Translations under genes and position numbers: made by a program | Shown: piece after piece, positions 35,080-43,917 of the stretch | Numbering within the stretch: position 1 is the stretch's first letter | Layout: each line of letters begins with the position of its first letter | DNA from: Sphingobacteriales bacterium | GTDB lineage: Bacteria; Bacteroidota; Bacteroidia; Chitinophagales; Chitinophagaceae | Assembly (NCBI GenBank): GCA_012270485.1 | Contig: JAAXIF010000101.1 | Coordinates: 1 to 64,000, forward strand | DNA: 64,000 nt | Reading direction: 5' to 3' | The notes under the pieces: generated by a model | What the model saw: only the letters and a program-made list of their open reading frames with translations | Database searches by the model: none | Told to the model about the DNA's origin: nothing

Positions 35080-37245
35080 ATGTTATCACAACCATTTAGT
35101 GTAAGTTTCGATATCGGTGGAAATCGTATCGTTACCATAGAAACCGGTAAGTTGGCCCGTCAGGCTGATGGAGCCGTTACAGTTCGTCAGGGTAATTGCG
35201 TATTACTCGCAACTGTAGTTGCCAATAAAGAACCTAAGGAAGGACAAGATTTCTTCCCTTTGAGCGTAGATTATCAGGAAAAGTTTGCAGCTGCGGGACG
35301 TATCCCCGGTTCTTTCTTCAAGCGTGAAGCACGTTTGAATGATTATGAAATCCTGACCAGCCGATTGATCGATCGTGCTTTGCGTCCATTGTTCCCTGAA
35401 GATTATCTCTGCGATGTACAGGTTTTGGTAAGCCTGATCTCTAGTGATGATGAAGTGATGCCCGATTCATTGGCTTGCTTAGCAGCTTCGGCTGCTTTGG
35501 CAGTGTCGGATATCCCTGTAAAAGAAATCATCAGTGAAGTTCGTGTTGGACGTATTAATGGTGAGTACATCATCAACCCAACCCGTTCAGAACTCGAGAA
35601 ATCAGAATTAGAATTCATTGTAGCCGCTACCGAGAAAAACCTGATGATGGTGGAAGGTGAAGCCAAAGAATGTTCTGAGGCAGACCTGATCAAGGTATTG
35701 GAATTGGCACATGATGCCATCCGTGTTCATATTAAAGCCCAGGCTGAATTGCGTGCGAAGAAAGGTATTACCACTGTTCGCGATTACAAGAAGCCCGAGC
35801 AAAATGAAGAGATCCGTGAGAAAGTAAATGCATTTGCTAAACAACGTGTATATGAAATCTCTCGTAAAGGATCTGCCAAACATGAGCGCAGTGATGCCTA
35901 CAGTGCATTAAAAGAAGAGCTGATTGCCAGTTTAGGCGAAGAAGCCACCGATCTTGATAAAAAATTAGCGAAGAAATACTACGAAGACCTGAAATGGGAA
36001 GTAGTACGTAGTATGATCATCGATGACCGTTTCCGTTTGGATGGTCGTAAATTGGATGAAGTACGTCCATTGGCTATGGAAATCGATCCATTGCCAACTC
36101 CGCACGGTTCTGCATTGTTCACTCGTGGTGAAACTCAATCACTTACAACGGTTACCTTCGGTACTGCTTTAGATGAGTTGTTGGTGGAAAGTGCGGCAAA
36201 ATCAGTAGATTCAAAATTCTTCCTGCATTATAATTTCCCTCCATTCAGTACCGGTGAAGTAAAGATGATGCGCGGACAAAGCCGTCGTGAAGTAGGACAT
36301 GGTAACCTGGCGCAGCGTTCATTGAAGCAGATGATGCCGGATAGCAGCACTTATGCCTATACCGTACGTGTGGTGAGTGATATCTTAGAAAGTAATGGTT
36401 CTTCTTCTATGGCCACTGTTTGTGCCGGTTCATTGGCACTGATGGATGCAGGTGTCCCTGTTCCAAAGCACGTAAGTGGTGTAGCGATGGGATTGATTAC
36501 CCGTGAAGATGGTAAATACGCAATTTTGACTGATATCTTGGGTGATGAAGATCATCTGGGTGATATGGATTTTAAAGTAACCGGTACCCGTGATGGCATT
36601 TGTGGTGTACAGATGGATATCAAAGTAGACGGACTGAGCATGGAAGTGATGCGTGAAGCATTGGAACAAGCTAGAAAAGGTCGTTTACATATCTTGGATG
36701 CCATGTATGAGTGCATTCCAGCGCATCGTCCGGACGTGAAGCCACACGCTCCACGTATGGTGAAATTGGTGATCGACAAAGAATTTATCGGTGCGGTAAT
36801 CGGACCAGGTGGTAAAGTGATCCAGGAGATTCAGCGTGAAACGGGTACTACCATCAACATTGAAGAAGTGGGTAATACGGGTGAAGTGAGCATCTTCTCT
36901 GCCAATAAAGAATCTGTTGATAAGGCAGTAGCTTGGGTACGTGGTATCACCGCAGTTCCTCAGGTAGGGGATGTGTATGAAGGTCCGGTGAAAGGCATTA
37001 AGGAATTCGGAGCATTCGTAGAATTCATGCCTGGTAAGCAAGGCTTATTGCACATTAGTGAAATCAGCTGGAAGCGCTTAGAAAGCATGGAAGGCTTGTT
37101 CAACGAAGGAGATATGGTGAAAGTGAAACTGGTTGGATTGGATCCCAAGACCGGTAAGTTCAAATTGAGCCGTAAGGTATTGATGCCAAGACCGGAAGGA
37201 CAGGAGCCAAGAGATGAGCAGTCTGGCGAGCCTAAAGGAGAATAA
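35080..37245 (+). CDS. pnp: Polyribonucleotide nucleotidyltransferase (PNPase)
   Basis: The product has 721 residues. The two RNase PH-like domains are at about 10-230 and 310-545 (FSTGEVKMMRGQSRREVGHG near 387; DILGDEDHLGDMDFKVTGT near 487 with the metal Asp residues). The KH domain is IGPGGKVIQEIQRETGTTI near 573. The S1 domain is GPVKGIKEFGAFVEFMPGKQ near 635. It degrades RNA 3'-5' with phosphate. The C-terminal tail (EGQEPRDEQSGEPKGE) is acidic. A strong terminator follows. Confidence 0.97.
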   Translation: MLSQPFSVSFDIGGNRIVTIETGKLARQADGAVTVRQGNCVLLATVVANKEPKEGQDFFPLSVDYQEKFAAAGRIPGSFFKREARLNDYEILTSRLIDRALRPLFPEDYLCDVQVLVSLISSDDEVMPDSLACLAASAALAVSDIPVKEIISEVRVGRINGEYIINPTRSELEKSELEFIVAATEKNLMMVEGEAKECSEADLIKVLELAHDAIRVHIKAQAELRAKKGITTVRDYKKPEQNEEIREKVNAFAKQRVYEISRKGSAKHERSDAYSALKEELIASLGEEATDLDKKLAKKYYEDLKWEVVRSMIIDDRFRLDGRKLDEVRPLAMEIDPLPTPHGSALFTRGETQSLTTVTFGTALDELLVESAAKSVDSKFFLHYNFPPFSTGEVKMMRGQSRREVGHGNLAQRSLKQMMPDSSTYAYTVRVVSDILESNGSSSMATVCAGSLALMDAGVPVPKHVSGVAMGLITREDGKYAILTDILGDEDHLGDMDFKVTGTRDGICGVQMDIKVDGLSMEVMREALEQARKGRLHILDAMYECIPAHRPDVKPHAPRMVKLVIDKEFIGAVIGPGGKVIQEIQRETGTTINIEEVGNTGEVSIFSANKESVDKAVAWVRGITAVPQVGDVYEGPVKGIKEFGAFVEFMPGKQGLLHISEISWKRLESMEGLFNEGDMVKVKLVGLDPKTGKFKLSRKVLMPRPEGQEPRDEQSGEPKGE

Positions 37246-37266
37246 TTTTTATTTTCAACCTTATAT

Positions 37267-37299
37267 AGAGGCATTCTTTTACGAGAATGCCTCTTTTCT
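37267..37299 (+). terminator. Intrinsic terminator of pnp
   Basis: A perfect 11-bp stem (AGAGGCATTCT with AGAATGCCTCT, 6-base loop) is followed by TTTCTTT. Confidence 0.85.
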
Positions 37300-37317
37300 T
37301 TACTAAAATGAGTAAGC

Positions 37318-38142
37318 ATGAGCAATAGTGCAAAAACCATCGAAATCGAAATACCTGTATCTGATCCATCGATCATGGAAAATCTGATTGCTGAGTTATC
37401 GGTGATTGGATTTGATGGTTTCGAAGAGTTGGAAGATCGATTGAAAGCCTATGCGCCAGAGGATAATATATCCTTCACTGATATTGATTTTATATTGAAT
37501 CAATATGATTTAACTCATTCAAAATCAATAATAGAAAAGCAAAATTGGAATGCCCTTTGGGAGTCTAATTTTGACCCGGTTCAGGTAGGGGACTTTGTAT
37601 CTGTAAGGGCTGGTTTTCACCCGCCTGCAGCGGGCGTGAAGCATGAAATCATTATCACGCCCAAGATGAGCTTTGGAACGGGTCATCACGGAACCACTTA
37701 TTCTGTGATGCAGTTGATGGAAGGCATTGATTTTCAAGGCAAATCTGTCTTCGACTTTGGAACCGGTACAGGCATTTTAGCCATCCTTGCTGAAAAACTG
37801 GGTGCAGTTGAGATCCTTGCGGTCGACAATGATCCATGGTGCATTGAAAATGCTTCTGAAAATAGTTCAATTAATTTTTGTAATCATATTGATATTCAAT
37901 TGTTTGATACTGCTGATGTGGAAAAGCAATATGATATCGTCATCGCCAATATTAACAAGAATATCATACTCGATAACCTAGCTTTTTTGGGTAAAGCTGT
38001 GAAGTCTGGGGGCTCAATTTTACTCAGTGGTTTACTGGTGATGGACGAATCCGACATACTAACAGCCTGTAAAACATTAGGTTGGACCCATCAGCAGACT
38101 TTGGAAAAAGCAGGGTGGATAGCTTTACACCTGAAGAATTGA
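37318..38142 (+). CDS. prmA: Ribosomal protein L11 methyltransferase
   Basis: The product has 274 residues. The N-terminal ferredoxin-like substrate domain covers about 1-75. In the class I methyltransferase domain, SAM motif I is VFDFGTGTGILAILAEKLG near 144-162, the acidic residue is in LAVDNDPWC near 168, and motif II is YDIVIANINKNIILDNL near 205. The linker MSFGTGHHGTTY is diagnostic for PrmA. It trimethylates L11 amino groups. Confidence 0.92.
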   Translation: MSNSAKTIEIEIPVSDPSIMENLIAELSVIGFDGFEELEDRLKAYAPEDNISFTDIDFILNQYDLTHSKSIIEKQNWNALWESNFDPVQVGDFVSVRAGFHPPAAGVKHEIIITPKMSFGTGHHGTTYSVMQLMEGIDFQGKSVFDFGTGTGILAILAEKLGAVEILAVDNDPWCIENASENSSINFCNHIDIQLFDTADVEKQYDIVIANINKNIILDNLAFLGKAVKSGGSILLSGLLVMDESDILTACKTLGWTHQQTLEKAGWIALHLKN

Positions 38143-38188
38143 TTTTCCCCATTGCCGTCTATTAAGAAATCATTATCTTCATTTTAGC

Positions 38189-38196
38189 TATATTTG
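38189..38196 (+). promoter_or_regulatory. TATATTTG promoter box upstream of plsY
   Basis: A match to TAnnTTTG is 26 bases before the plsY ATG at 38223. No clear -33 box is seen. Confidence 0.4.
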
Positions 38197-38222
38197 TAGC
38201 TCCAAACTTCAACCACCCCCCG

Positions 38223-38885
38223 ATGAACGAATTATTGCTCATTGTATTGGCATATTTAATTGGATCGATTCCCACCGCTATTTGGGTTAGCAAAAGCTTT
38301 TTTGGTATTGATATCAGAGACTACGGAAGTGGTAACGCAGGAGCTACCAACACATTCCGCGTACTCGGCTCAAAATGGGGCAGTTTTGTGATGATGGTAG
38401 ATGTCATCAAAGGTGTGATTGCAACTTCATTGTATATTCTTCTCCCTTATTATTTAACCAATGAATGGGACAGAACCAATCTTATGATTGGATTGGGACT
38501 GGCGGCTGTATTGGGACATATTTTCCCGATCTGGGCCAATTTTCGTGGTGGTAAAGGTGTGGCTACTTTATTGGGTATGGCAGTGGCCATTCAGCCCGTG
38601 GTAGCATTGTGTTGTATTGGCGTATTCCTGATCGTATTGTACCTGACACGATTTGTTTCTTTAAGTTCTATTCTAGCGGGTATTTCCTTTATGGTTTTTA
38701 TCCTGTTCATCTTCAATGAAGAAGAAACACTCTACCGCATTTTTGCCGTATTAGTGGCATTGATGGTCGTACTGACCCATCAAAAAAATATTTCCCGCAT
38801 CCTCAAAGGCACCGAAAGTAAAGTGCCCATTCTTCGTCACCGTGATAAACGCAGATTGAGAAGAGATCGGTTTAAGGGGAATTGA
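38223..38885 (+). CDS. plsY: Glycerol-3-phosphate acyltransferase PlsY
   Basis: The product has 220 residues with about six membrane helices. Signature motifs are YLIGSIPTAIWVSK near 11-24, YGSGNAGATNTFRVLG near 35-50 and HIFPIWANFRGGKGVATLLG near 100-119. It transfers acyl groups from acyl-phosphate to glycerol-3-phosphate in phospholipid synthesis. The C-terminus is basic (HRDKRRLRRDRFKGN) and the stop is next to a heptad hairpin. Confidence 0.95.
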   Translation: MNELLLIVLAYLIGSIPTAIWVSKSFFGIDIRDYGSGNAGATNTFRVLGSKWGSFVMMVDVIKGVIATSLYILLPYYLTNEWDRTNLMIGLGLAAVLGHIFPIWANFRGGKGVATLLGMAVAIQPVVALCCIGVFLIVLYLTRFVSLSSILAGISFMVFILFIFNEEETLYRIFAVLVALMVVLTHQKNISRILKGTESKVPILRHRDKRRLRRDRFKGN

Positions 38886-38886
38886 T

Positions 38887-38959
38887 GTGAATTGTGAATT
38901 GTGAATGGTCAATAGATGGTTTAGCTTTATATAACCTATTAACAATTGACAATTCACAC
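38887..38959. repeat. GTGAATT heptad hairpin, copy A of a pair with shared loop
   Basis: GTGAATT, GTGAATT, GTGAATG units begin at 38887. The loop TTTAGCTTTATATAACC and the complementary ACAATTGACAATTCACAC follow. The loop core is nearly the same as in copy B at 39938-40015. Confidence 0.8.
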
Positions 38960-39130
38960 TCCCTCCAAAACTCCTATGGACTGCTAGCCATGGACCATGG
39001 CCAAAGCTTCTTACATGCAACCTTACAACTCTTGTATCTTTCACAGTTATTCATTTTATAACAGTACATCACTATATTCCAGCATTATCTTTGGCAAGAT
39101 TTTTCGTTGTATTTCCTAAAGTTTTGATGT

Positions 39131-39937
39131 ATGAAAAAGTACCTGATTTTATTGTTTGCTGTGACAATGGTAACAGTATCCTGTCATCGTAATGCGATTA
39201 CCGGACGTAAACAACTCAACTTGATTCCTGAATCTGAAGTGCAGGCCATGGCATTTTCGCAGTACAAAGAGTTTATGACCGCTAATCCTGCAGTATCGGC
39301 AACAGCCAATAAAGATGCAGTGATGGTGAAGCGTGTTGGAGATCGTATTATTGAAGCGATCAAACAATATTACACAGCAAAAGGATTGAGTAAAGAGTTG
39401 GAAAATTTTCAGTGGGAAGTAAACCTTGTGAATAATAAAGAACCCAACGCATGGTGTATGCCGGGTGGCAAGATCGTGGTGTATACGGGTATCCTTCCTT
39501 ATACTGCTACTGAAGCCGGATTAGCTGTTGTAATGGGACATGAAGTAGCACACGCTCTCGCTCGTCATGGCAATGAGCGGATGAGTCAAGGTATGTTCCA
39601 ACAATTGGGTGGAATGGCATTGTCTGCAGCATTGGCATCTAAACCTGCGGAAACCCAAAATTTATTCCTGATGTCATATGGCATTGGCTCCAATGTAGGC
39701 GTGATGTTGCCATTTAGTCGTAAAAATGAATTGGAAGCTGATCGCTTAGGGCTCATGTTCTCTGCTCTAGCCGGTTATGACCCACGTGAAGCTATTGCAT
39801 TCTGGAAAAGAATGTCTGCCGCATCCGGAGGCAATAAGCCCCCCGAGTTCCTAAGTACTCACCCGGCAGATGAAACCCGCATTGCCGAACTGCAGAAGAT
39901 CATGGATCAGACGGTGAGGGAACATTACAGAAGGTAG
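39131..39937 (+). CDS. M48-family zinc metallopeptidase lipoprotein
   Basis: The product has 268 residues. The lipobox VTVSCH puts the acylated Cys at about 18. The zinc motif is MGHEVAHALARHG with His137, Glu138, His141; the third ligand Glu is in NELEADRLGLMF near 200. The N-terminal TGRKQLNLIPESEV is typical of the YcaL/LoiP-like M48B group. It is probably periplasmic, outer-membrane anchored and involved in envelope protein quality control. Confidence 0.92.
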   Translation: MKKYLILLFAVTMVTVSCHRNAITGRKQLNLIPESEVQAMAFSQYKEFMTANPAVSATANKDAVMVKRVGDRIIEAIKQYYTAKGLSKELENFQWEVNLVNNKEPNAWCMPGGKIVVYTGILPYTATEAGLAVVMGHEVAHALARHGNERMSQGMFQQLGGMALSAALASKPAETQNLFLMSYGIGSNVGVMLPFSRKNELEADRLGLMFSALAGYDPREAIAFWKRMSAASGGNKPPEFLSTHPADETRIAELQKIMDQTVREHYRR

Positions 39938-40015
39938 TGAATGGTGAATTGTGAATTGTCAATAGAGGGGTTAGCTTTATATTACTTATTGACAACTCAC
40001 CATTCACAATTCACG
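39938..40015. repeat. GTGAATG heptad hairpin, copy B of a pair with shared loop
   Basis: GTGAATG, GTGAATT, GTGAATT units begin directly after the M48 stop. The loop GGGTTAGCTTTATATTAC is near-identical to copy A, and the right arm is CACCATTCACAATTCAC. The two copies stand about 1 kb apart. Confidence 0.8.
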
Positions 40016-40115
40016 AATATAACACTAATCACATTCTGATTTTTAAATATATCTCAGTAAAATCAGCCCTTTTTCTGTTAAAAAGTGGCCGTAAACACAA
40101 AATACCCACCATTTG

Positions 40116-40148
40116 TTTGCAGAAAGCGGTAACATTTTTTTAACTTTG
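40116..40148 (+). promoter_or_regulatory. Well-formed TTTG-N21-TAACTTTG promoter
   Basis: TTTG at 40116-40119 and TAACTTTG at 40141-40148 are separated by 21 bases, the canonical Bacteroidota -33/-7 arrangement. The start codon of the YdeI-like gene is at 40187, giving a leader of about 32 bases. Confidence 0.7.
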
Positions 40149-40186
40149 CACTTCTTTTGTTCATCCTTGTAAATTTCTCTTTAGGC

Positions 40187-40849
40187 ATGTCAAATCAGAC
40201 GATGTTAGAAAAATTACAGCTGAAGGATGAGAAGAACCTGTTAATCCAGGGTCTTCCTTCAGCCATCGAAAAGCAGTTTGCCAAATTAACCTACGCCAAA
40301 AATGTAACCCCGCTACTCAGAAGTAAAAAGGTAGACTTTGCGTTAGTGTTTGCCATCAGCCAACAGCAGTTGAATACGGTTTTGTGTGAAGTGATACCGG
40401 CCCTGCATGAAGACAGCAAATTGTGGGTGGCCTATCCTAAAACAACCAGCAAGATCGTCAGCGATCTGAATCGCGATTGTAGTTGGGATTGTTTGACCAA
40501 AAAAGAATACGAATCTGTACGTCAGGTAGCATTGGATCATGTGTGGAGTGCGATTCGGTTTAAAAAAACCGATAAAATCCCTAACCGTTCCAGAGCCTTC
40601 TCAGAAGTAAAAAGTCAGGAAATGGGTGTGGATTTTGAAAAACGTTTGGTGGTGGCACCGGTTGAACTGGAAAGACTGTTTACCAAACATGAAGAAGCCA
40701 AAGAGTTTTTCACTTCTTTATCTTTTACCAACCAAAAAGAATATGTAACCTGGATTCAAGGTGCTAAAAAAGAAGAGACCCGTCAAAGAAGACTGGAGAC
40801 AGCACTGGAAAAATTACTAGCGGGTAAGAAGAATCCTTCGGAGAAATAA
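40187..40849 (+). CDS. YdeI/OmpD-associated family protein
   Basis: The product has 220 residues from ATG 40187 (MSNQTMLEKLQLKDEKNLLI). The C-terminal region (VDFEKRLVVAPVELERLF, FFTSLSFTNQKEYVTWIQGAKKEETRQRR) matches the YdeI/OmpD-associated family, whose members are associated with bacteriocin protection but have no settled biochemistry. The N-terminal half (about 1-120) is a separate domain without clear identity. A clear promoter and terminator make it a single-gene unit. Confidence 0.8.
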   Translation: MSNQTMLEKLQLKDEKNLLIQGLPSAIEKQFAKLTYAKNVTPLLRSKKVDFALVFAISQQQLNTVLCEVIPALHEDSKLWVAYPKTTSKIVSDLNRDCSWDCLTKKEYESVRQVALDHVWSAIRFKKTDKIPNRSRAFSEVKSQEMGVDFEKRLVVAPVELERLFTKHEEAKEFFTSLSFTNQKEYVTWIQGAKKEETRQRRLETALEKLLAGKKNPSEK

Positions 40850-40873
40850 TGAATATCCAACAGAGTAATAATG

Positions 40874-40909
40874 AATGTCGAATGTAATAATACGTTCGAC
40901 ATTTTTTTT
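40874..40909 (+). terminator. Intrinsic terminator of the YdeI-like gene
   Basis: AATGTCGAA (40874-40882) pairs with TTCGACATT (40895-40903), followed by a run of T to 40909. Confidence 0.85.
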
Positions 40910-40941
40910 AGCAATCATAATCAATCATGATTATCTGCGAC

Positions 40942-41184
40942 CTATTGAACTTGATGTAAAGCTTGTTCAATTTTCTTTTTTTGATCCTCCGAAAGAGACG
41001 CCTCACCATGCAAGTGTTTAGCTTGCTTGCTGATGAATTTTGATTGCTGTTCAAATAACCTGCATAAACTACAGATGGCCATATGCGAACGCAACTGAAT
41101 GCTTTCGATCCAGTTCAACTTACCTTCTTCTTTTTTTGAAACCAGATAAGTGGCTTTTTTACAACTGATAGTAAACAATCCCAT
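40942..41184 (-). CDS. Small zinc-finger-type anti-sigma factor candidate
   Basis: The product has 80 residues. The motif His-x3-Cys-x2-Cys (RSHMAICSLCRLFE near 32-45) together with an N-terminal Cys (ISCKKATYLVSK) forms a ZAS-type zinc site as in cytoplasmic anti-sigma factors. It starts 13 bases after the stop of the ECF sigma factor at 41198-41755, the expected position for its partner. No transmembrane helix is seen, so sensing would be cytoplasmic. Confidence 0.8.
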   Translation of the reverse strand: MGLFTISCKKATYLVSKKEEGKLNWIESIQLRSHMAICSLCRLFEQQSKFISKQAKHLHGEASLSEDQKKKIEQALHQVQ

Positions 41185-41197
41185 GTTGATCAGGTTA

Positions 41198-41755
41198 TTA
41201 TTTGAGGTTGATCCAGTTTTTCTCCAAACAGGCTCTCAGTCCGAGTTTGGCCCTGTGTATCAACACCCAATAGTTAGACGATGTAATGTTCAATGCCTTA
41301 CAAATTTCATCAGCATCCATGTCTTCCATGTATTTCATTACAAATACTGCTTGTTGCTGCTGTTGTAATTTCTTCTTACAATTTTCTAGGATTTGATAAA
41401 ATTCCTTTTGTTGTATGTTGTCTGCCCCATCAATTCCCCAATTCATCGGTTTGTCTTTTTCTGTCCAATGCTCCGCACCATTAAAGAAAATATCTGTTGC
41501 ATCCTGTCCCGATCCGGTCTGAATGATCTCCTTGCTTTTTTTACGGTAATGATCAATGATTTTATTCTTCAAAATCGTGAATAACCAACTTTTCTCAGAA
41601 GCTTCTCCTTTAAAGCCTTCTCTAGCTTTCCACGCACTTAAAAAAGTTTCCTGTACTAAATCTTCTGCCAACTGGGCATCATTGACCCTTGGTTTTGCAT
41701 AAGCATACAGTGCATCAGCGTAGTTGGATATCCATCCAGAGGGAGAGAGAGTCAT
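41198..41755 (-). CDS. ECF-type RNA polymerase sigma factor
   Basis: The product has 185 residues. Region 2 is YADALYAYAKPRVNDAQLAEDLVQETFLSAWKA, in pieces at about 12-45, and region 4 is AVFVMKYMEDMDADEICKAL...SNYWVLIHRAKLGLR near 130-172. A Gln-rich stretch (KKLQQQQQ) precedes region 4. It is paired with the zinc anti-sigma candidate downstream. Confidence 0.9.
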   Translation of the reverse strand: MTLSPSGWISNYADALYAYAKPRVNDAQLAEDLVQETFLSAWKAREGFKGEASEKSWLFTILKNKIIDHYRKKSKEIIQTGSGQDATDIFFNGAEHWTEKDKPMNWGIDGADNIQQKEFYQILENCKKKLQQQQQAVFVMKYMEDMDADEICKALNITSSNYWVLIHRAKLGLRACLEKNWINLK

Positions 41756-41761
41756 CTTTGA

Positions 41762-41872
41762 ATTCTTGATTTGTGATTTTTTGATTTGTGTTAACTAAAT
41801 TTCATCTTTCACTTTTCACTTTTCAAATTAAATCAAGAAATCAAAGATCAACAAATCAAAGATTCTTTAAAG
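41762..41872. repeat. ATCAAAA-type hairpin, second copy
   Basis: TTGATTTGTGATTTTTTGAT on the left is complementary in large part to ATCAAAGATCAACAAATCAA on the right. A CACTTTT, CACTTTT heptad pair lies between. The word family is the same as at 13396-13481. It separates the PLP enzyme and sigma genes. Confidence 0.7.
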
Positions 41873-43118
41873 CATTGACCAATGCATCCAATTCCTGTAT
41901 AGTGGTATACACATTGGGCGTAATACGGCAGCCTTGTACCTGTGCGGCAGGTCTATCAATAGCAACGGTATATATTTTGTATTTACTCATCAATGCGGCT
42001 TCCAATTCAGCCGGTTTCATTCCTTTGATCCCCACATTGGCAATAGCGCTGCAGCGATCGGGATCTTCGGGTGTGTTCAGGATCACGTTGGGAAATTTAC
42101 GCACTTGTGTGGTCCAGTATTGTTGCAGGTATTTTAAACGTGCTTCTTTTCTTTCCGCACCAATCATCTGATAATGTTGAATGGCAAAAGGAATGGTGAT
42201 GTCTGTTGCAACCGGATGTGTACCGGTATGATTCAATCGTGCAATGCTTTTTTCTTCACCTTCCGAAGGTCCCAGTAATGGCCAGTTTTGGTGTATCAGG
42301 TCTTTCTTCACGTATAAAATACCTGCACCCAAAGGCACACTCAACCATTTGTGTAAGCTGGCGCCATAATAGTCGCAATGCAGATCCGGTATTTTGAAAT
42401 TCAGTTGTGCAAACGCATGAGCGCCATCTACCAATACCTGCACGCCTTTACTGTGCGCCATATCACAAATTTTTTGAACAGGCATTACCTGTCCGGTAAT
42501 ATTGATGACATGACAAACCATCAACAATTTGGTCTTGGGCGTAATGGCATTCGCATATACTTGAACGATCTCTTCGTCTGATTGCGGGTTATTGGGAACA
42601 GATACCATTTTATTCACCACACCATGCCGTATTGCTACTAAGCGAAACATATCCAGCATGGCACCATAATCCTGATAAGCCATTACCGCTTCATCACCGG
42701 CTTGCCAAGGGAACCCACCGATGATGGTATCCAATGATTCGGTCGTATTTCTAGTAATGATCAATTCTTCTGCACTACAACCCGCAAGCGCTGCGAGTTG
42801 TTCTACGCTTTTCTTTTTGTTCTCTCCCTGAACGGTACGCATATAAAATGCACCCTGCTTGTTGACTTCCCTGATATTCTGAATATAGGCTTCGAGAATG
42901 TTTTGGGGTAGAAAATTATAGTAGCCATTTTCGAGATTGATATAATCGGGTTTCAACACATATCCCGAACGGATGACCGACCAGAAATCTTCTTCGGTGG
43001 CTAATTTGTTTGCAGACATAGCTTCATATTTACTGACCCACTGTTCCAGGGCGAGACCACTAAAAGGTAAGGAGATGCCGGCCAGTGAAAGGGATTTCAG
43101 GAAGTCGCGCTTGTGCAT
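41856..43118 (-). CDS. Exported PLP-dependent aminotransferase class V enzyme
   Basis: The product has 420 residues. The N-terminus MHKRDFLKSLSLAGISLPFS resembles a twin-arginine-type signal with KR in place of RR. The fold is that of isopenicillin N epimerase / cysteine desulfurase relatives: ITRNTTESLDTIIGGF near 120, VDGAHAFAQL near 232 and the PLP lysine in YYGASLHKWLSVPLGAG near 255. Related exported enzymes are not well characterised. It could be transcribed with the sigma gene, though a hairpin lies between. Confidence 0.85.
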   Translation of the reverse strand: MHKRDFLKSLSLAGISLPFSGLALEQWVSKYEAMSANKLATEEDFWSVIRSGYVLKPDYINLENGYYNFLPQNILEAYIQNIREVNKQGAFYMRTVQGENKKKSVEQLAALAGCSAEELIITRNTTESLDTIIGGFPWQAGDEAVMAYQDYGAMLDMFRLVAIRHGVVNKMVSVPNNPQSDEEIVQVYANAITPKTKLLMVCHVINITGQVMPVQKICDMAHSKGVQVLVDGAHAFAQLNFKIPDLHCDYYGASLHKWLSVPLGAGILYVKKDLIHQNWPLLGPSEGEEKSIARLNHTGTHPVATDITIPFAIQHYQMIGAERKEARLKYLQQYWTTQVRKFPNVILNTPEDPDRCSAIANVGIKGMKPAELEAALMSKYKIYTVAIDRPAAQVQGCRITPNVYTTIQELDALVNALKNL

Positions 43119-43185
43119 GGAGAATGTTTCATGAAAGGTATTAATTATTGGCGTGATTGCAGTGGGAGTGATAGAGATAAAAAAA

Positions 43186-43204
43186 GCAGCAAATGATTTG
43201 CTGC
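43186..43204 (-). terminator. Terminator of tRNA-Leu
   Basis: GCAGCAAA (43186-43193) pairs with TTTGCTGC (43197-43204). On the minus strand the stem is followed by a T-run. It is directly downstream of the tRNA 3' end. Confidence 0.85.
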
Positions 43205-43209
43205 TTTTG

Positions 43210-43293
43210 TGCCCAGAACAGGAATCGAACCTGCACTACCTTGCGATAACCAGATTTTGAGTCTAGCGCGTCTACCAGTTCCGCCATCTGGGC
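43210..43293 (-). tRNA. tRNA-Leu (anticodon CAA)
   Basis: The gene is 84 bases long. The acceptor stem GCCCAGA pairs with TCTGGGC and is followed by discriminator A. The anticodon stem CTAGA/TCTGG holds loop CTCAAAA, giving anticodon CAA (Leu, UUG codons). A long variable arm (TTATCGCAAGGTAG) as expected for class II tRNA, and a T-arm with GTTCGATTC are present. The CCA end is not encoded. Confidence 0.96.
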
Positions 43294-43320
43294 TTTTTAT
43301 TGGGCTGCAATGATACGATA

Positions 43321-43447
43321 AAATTTGATCCGCCAAAGGCGGATTGTAAATATTTTTTTGTGCCAAAGGCACAAAATATCGATTAACGTAGTTGTTCTGA
43401 GGCTTTAGATAACCTCATTTTCAATCCGCCTTTGGCGGATCAAATTT
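43321..43447. repeat. 127-bp element with 26-bp perfect terminal inverted repeats
   Basis: The left end at 43321-43346 (beginning AAATTTGATCCGCC) is the exact complement of the right end at 43422-43447. Each end contains its own GATCCGCCAAAGGCGGAT hairpin. The interior has a second hairpin (GTGCCAAAGGCAC at about 43360-43372) and a third TGAGG...CCTCA. The right end overlaps the hscB stop codon. This is a MITE-like layout. Confidence 0.85.
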
Positions 43448-43913
43448 TACTCAAATACTTCTTTTTAAAATAGTACTCTTTCACTTGCAGCAACTCTTTT
43501 TCGGTAGTAATACCCTCCTGATAATTTGTAATAATCGCTTCCACAGGTTCATATATCTGCTTTTTTAGTTGATCAATCGTAGCAGCAATACTGTCAGTAT
43601 CGCCTTCTTCCCTCAACTCATTCAACTCCATTACTTCCATTAAAAAATCGGGGGATAACTGGTATTTTTCCTCCTCTTCCAGTAATCCCTTCAATTGCAA
43701 TACATATTTGATGGTCTCATCAGGGTCTTTTAAAGTTTTGAAGGCTTTATTCACCTGTGCAGACACCTGTAATGCTTCTTCCTGCTCTTCTTCCGAAGCC
43801 TGTATATAACGATCCGGATGATACTTTCGCTGTAACTCGAAATATTGTTTCGATAACTGACCGGTATCAGGTTGCAGGGTGATGGGGATGTTGAATAATT
43901 CGAAATGGTTCAT
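43440..43913 (-). CDS. hscB: Fe-S cluster co-chaperone HscB
   Basis: The product has 157 residues. The J-domain has HPD at 32-34 (RKYHPDRY). The HscB C-terminal three-helix domain (about 80-155, LSPDFLMEVMELNELREE) binds the scaffold IscU. It stimulates the HscA/DnaK ATPase for Fe-S cluster transfer. The last codons (YLSKI) and the stop are supplied by the right end of the 127-bp repeat element, so the native end may be slightly altered. No isc genes are next to it. Confidence 0.9.
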   Translation of the reverse strand: MNHFELFNIPITLQPDTGQLSKQYFELQRKYHPDRYIQASEEEQEEALQVSAQVNKAFKTLKDPDETIKYVLQLKGLLEEEEKYQLSPDFLMEVMELNELREEGDTDSIAATIDQLKKQIYEPVEAIITNYQEGITTEKELLQVKEYYFKKKYLSKI

Positions 43914-43917
43914 GGAT

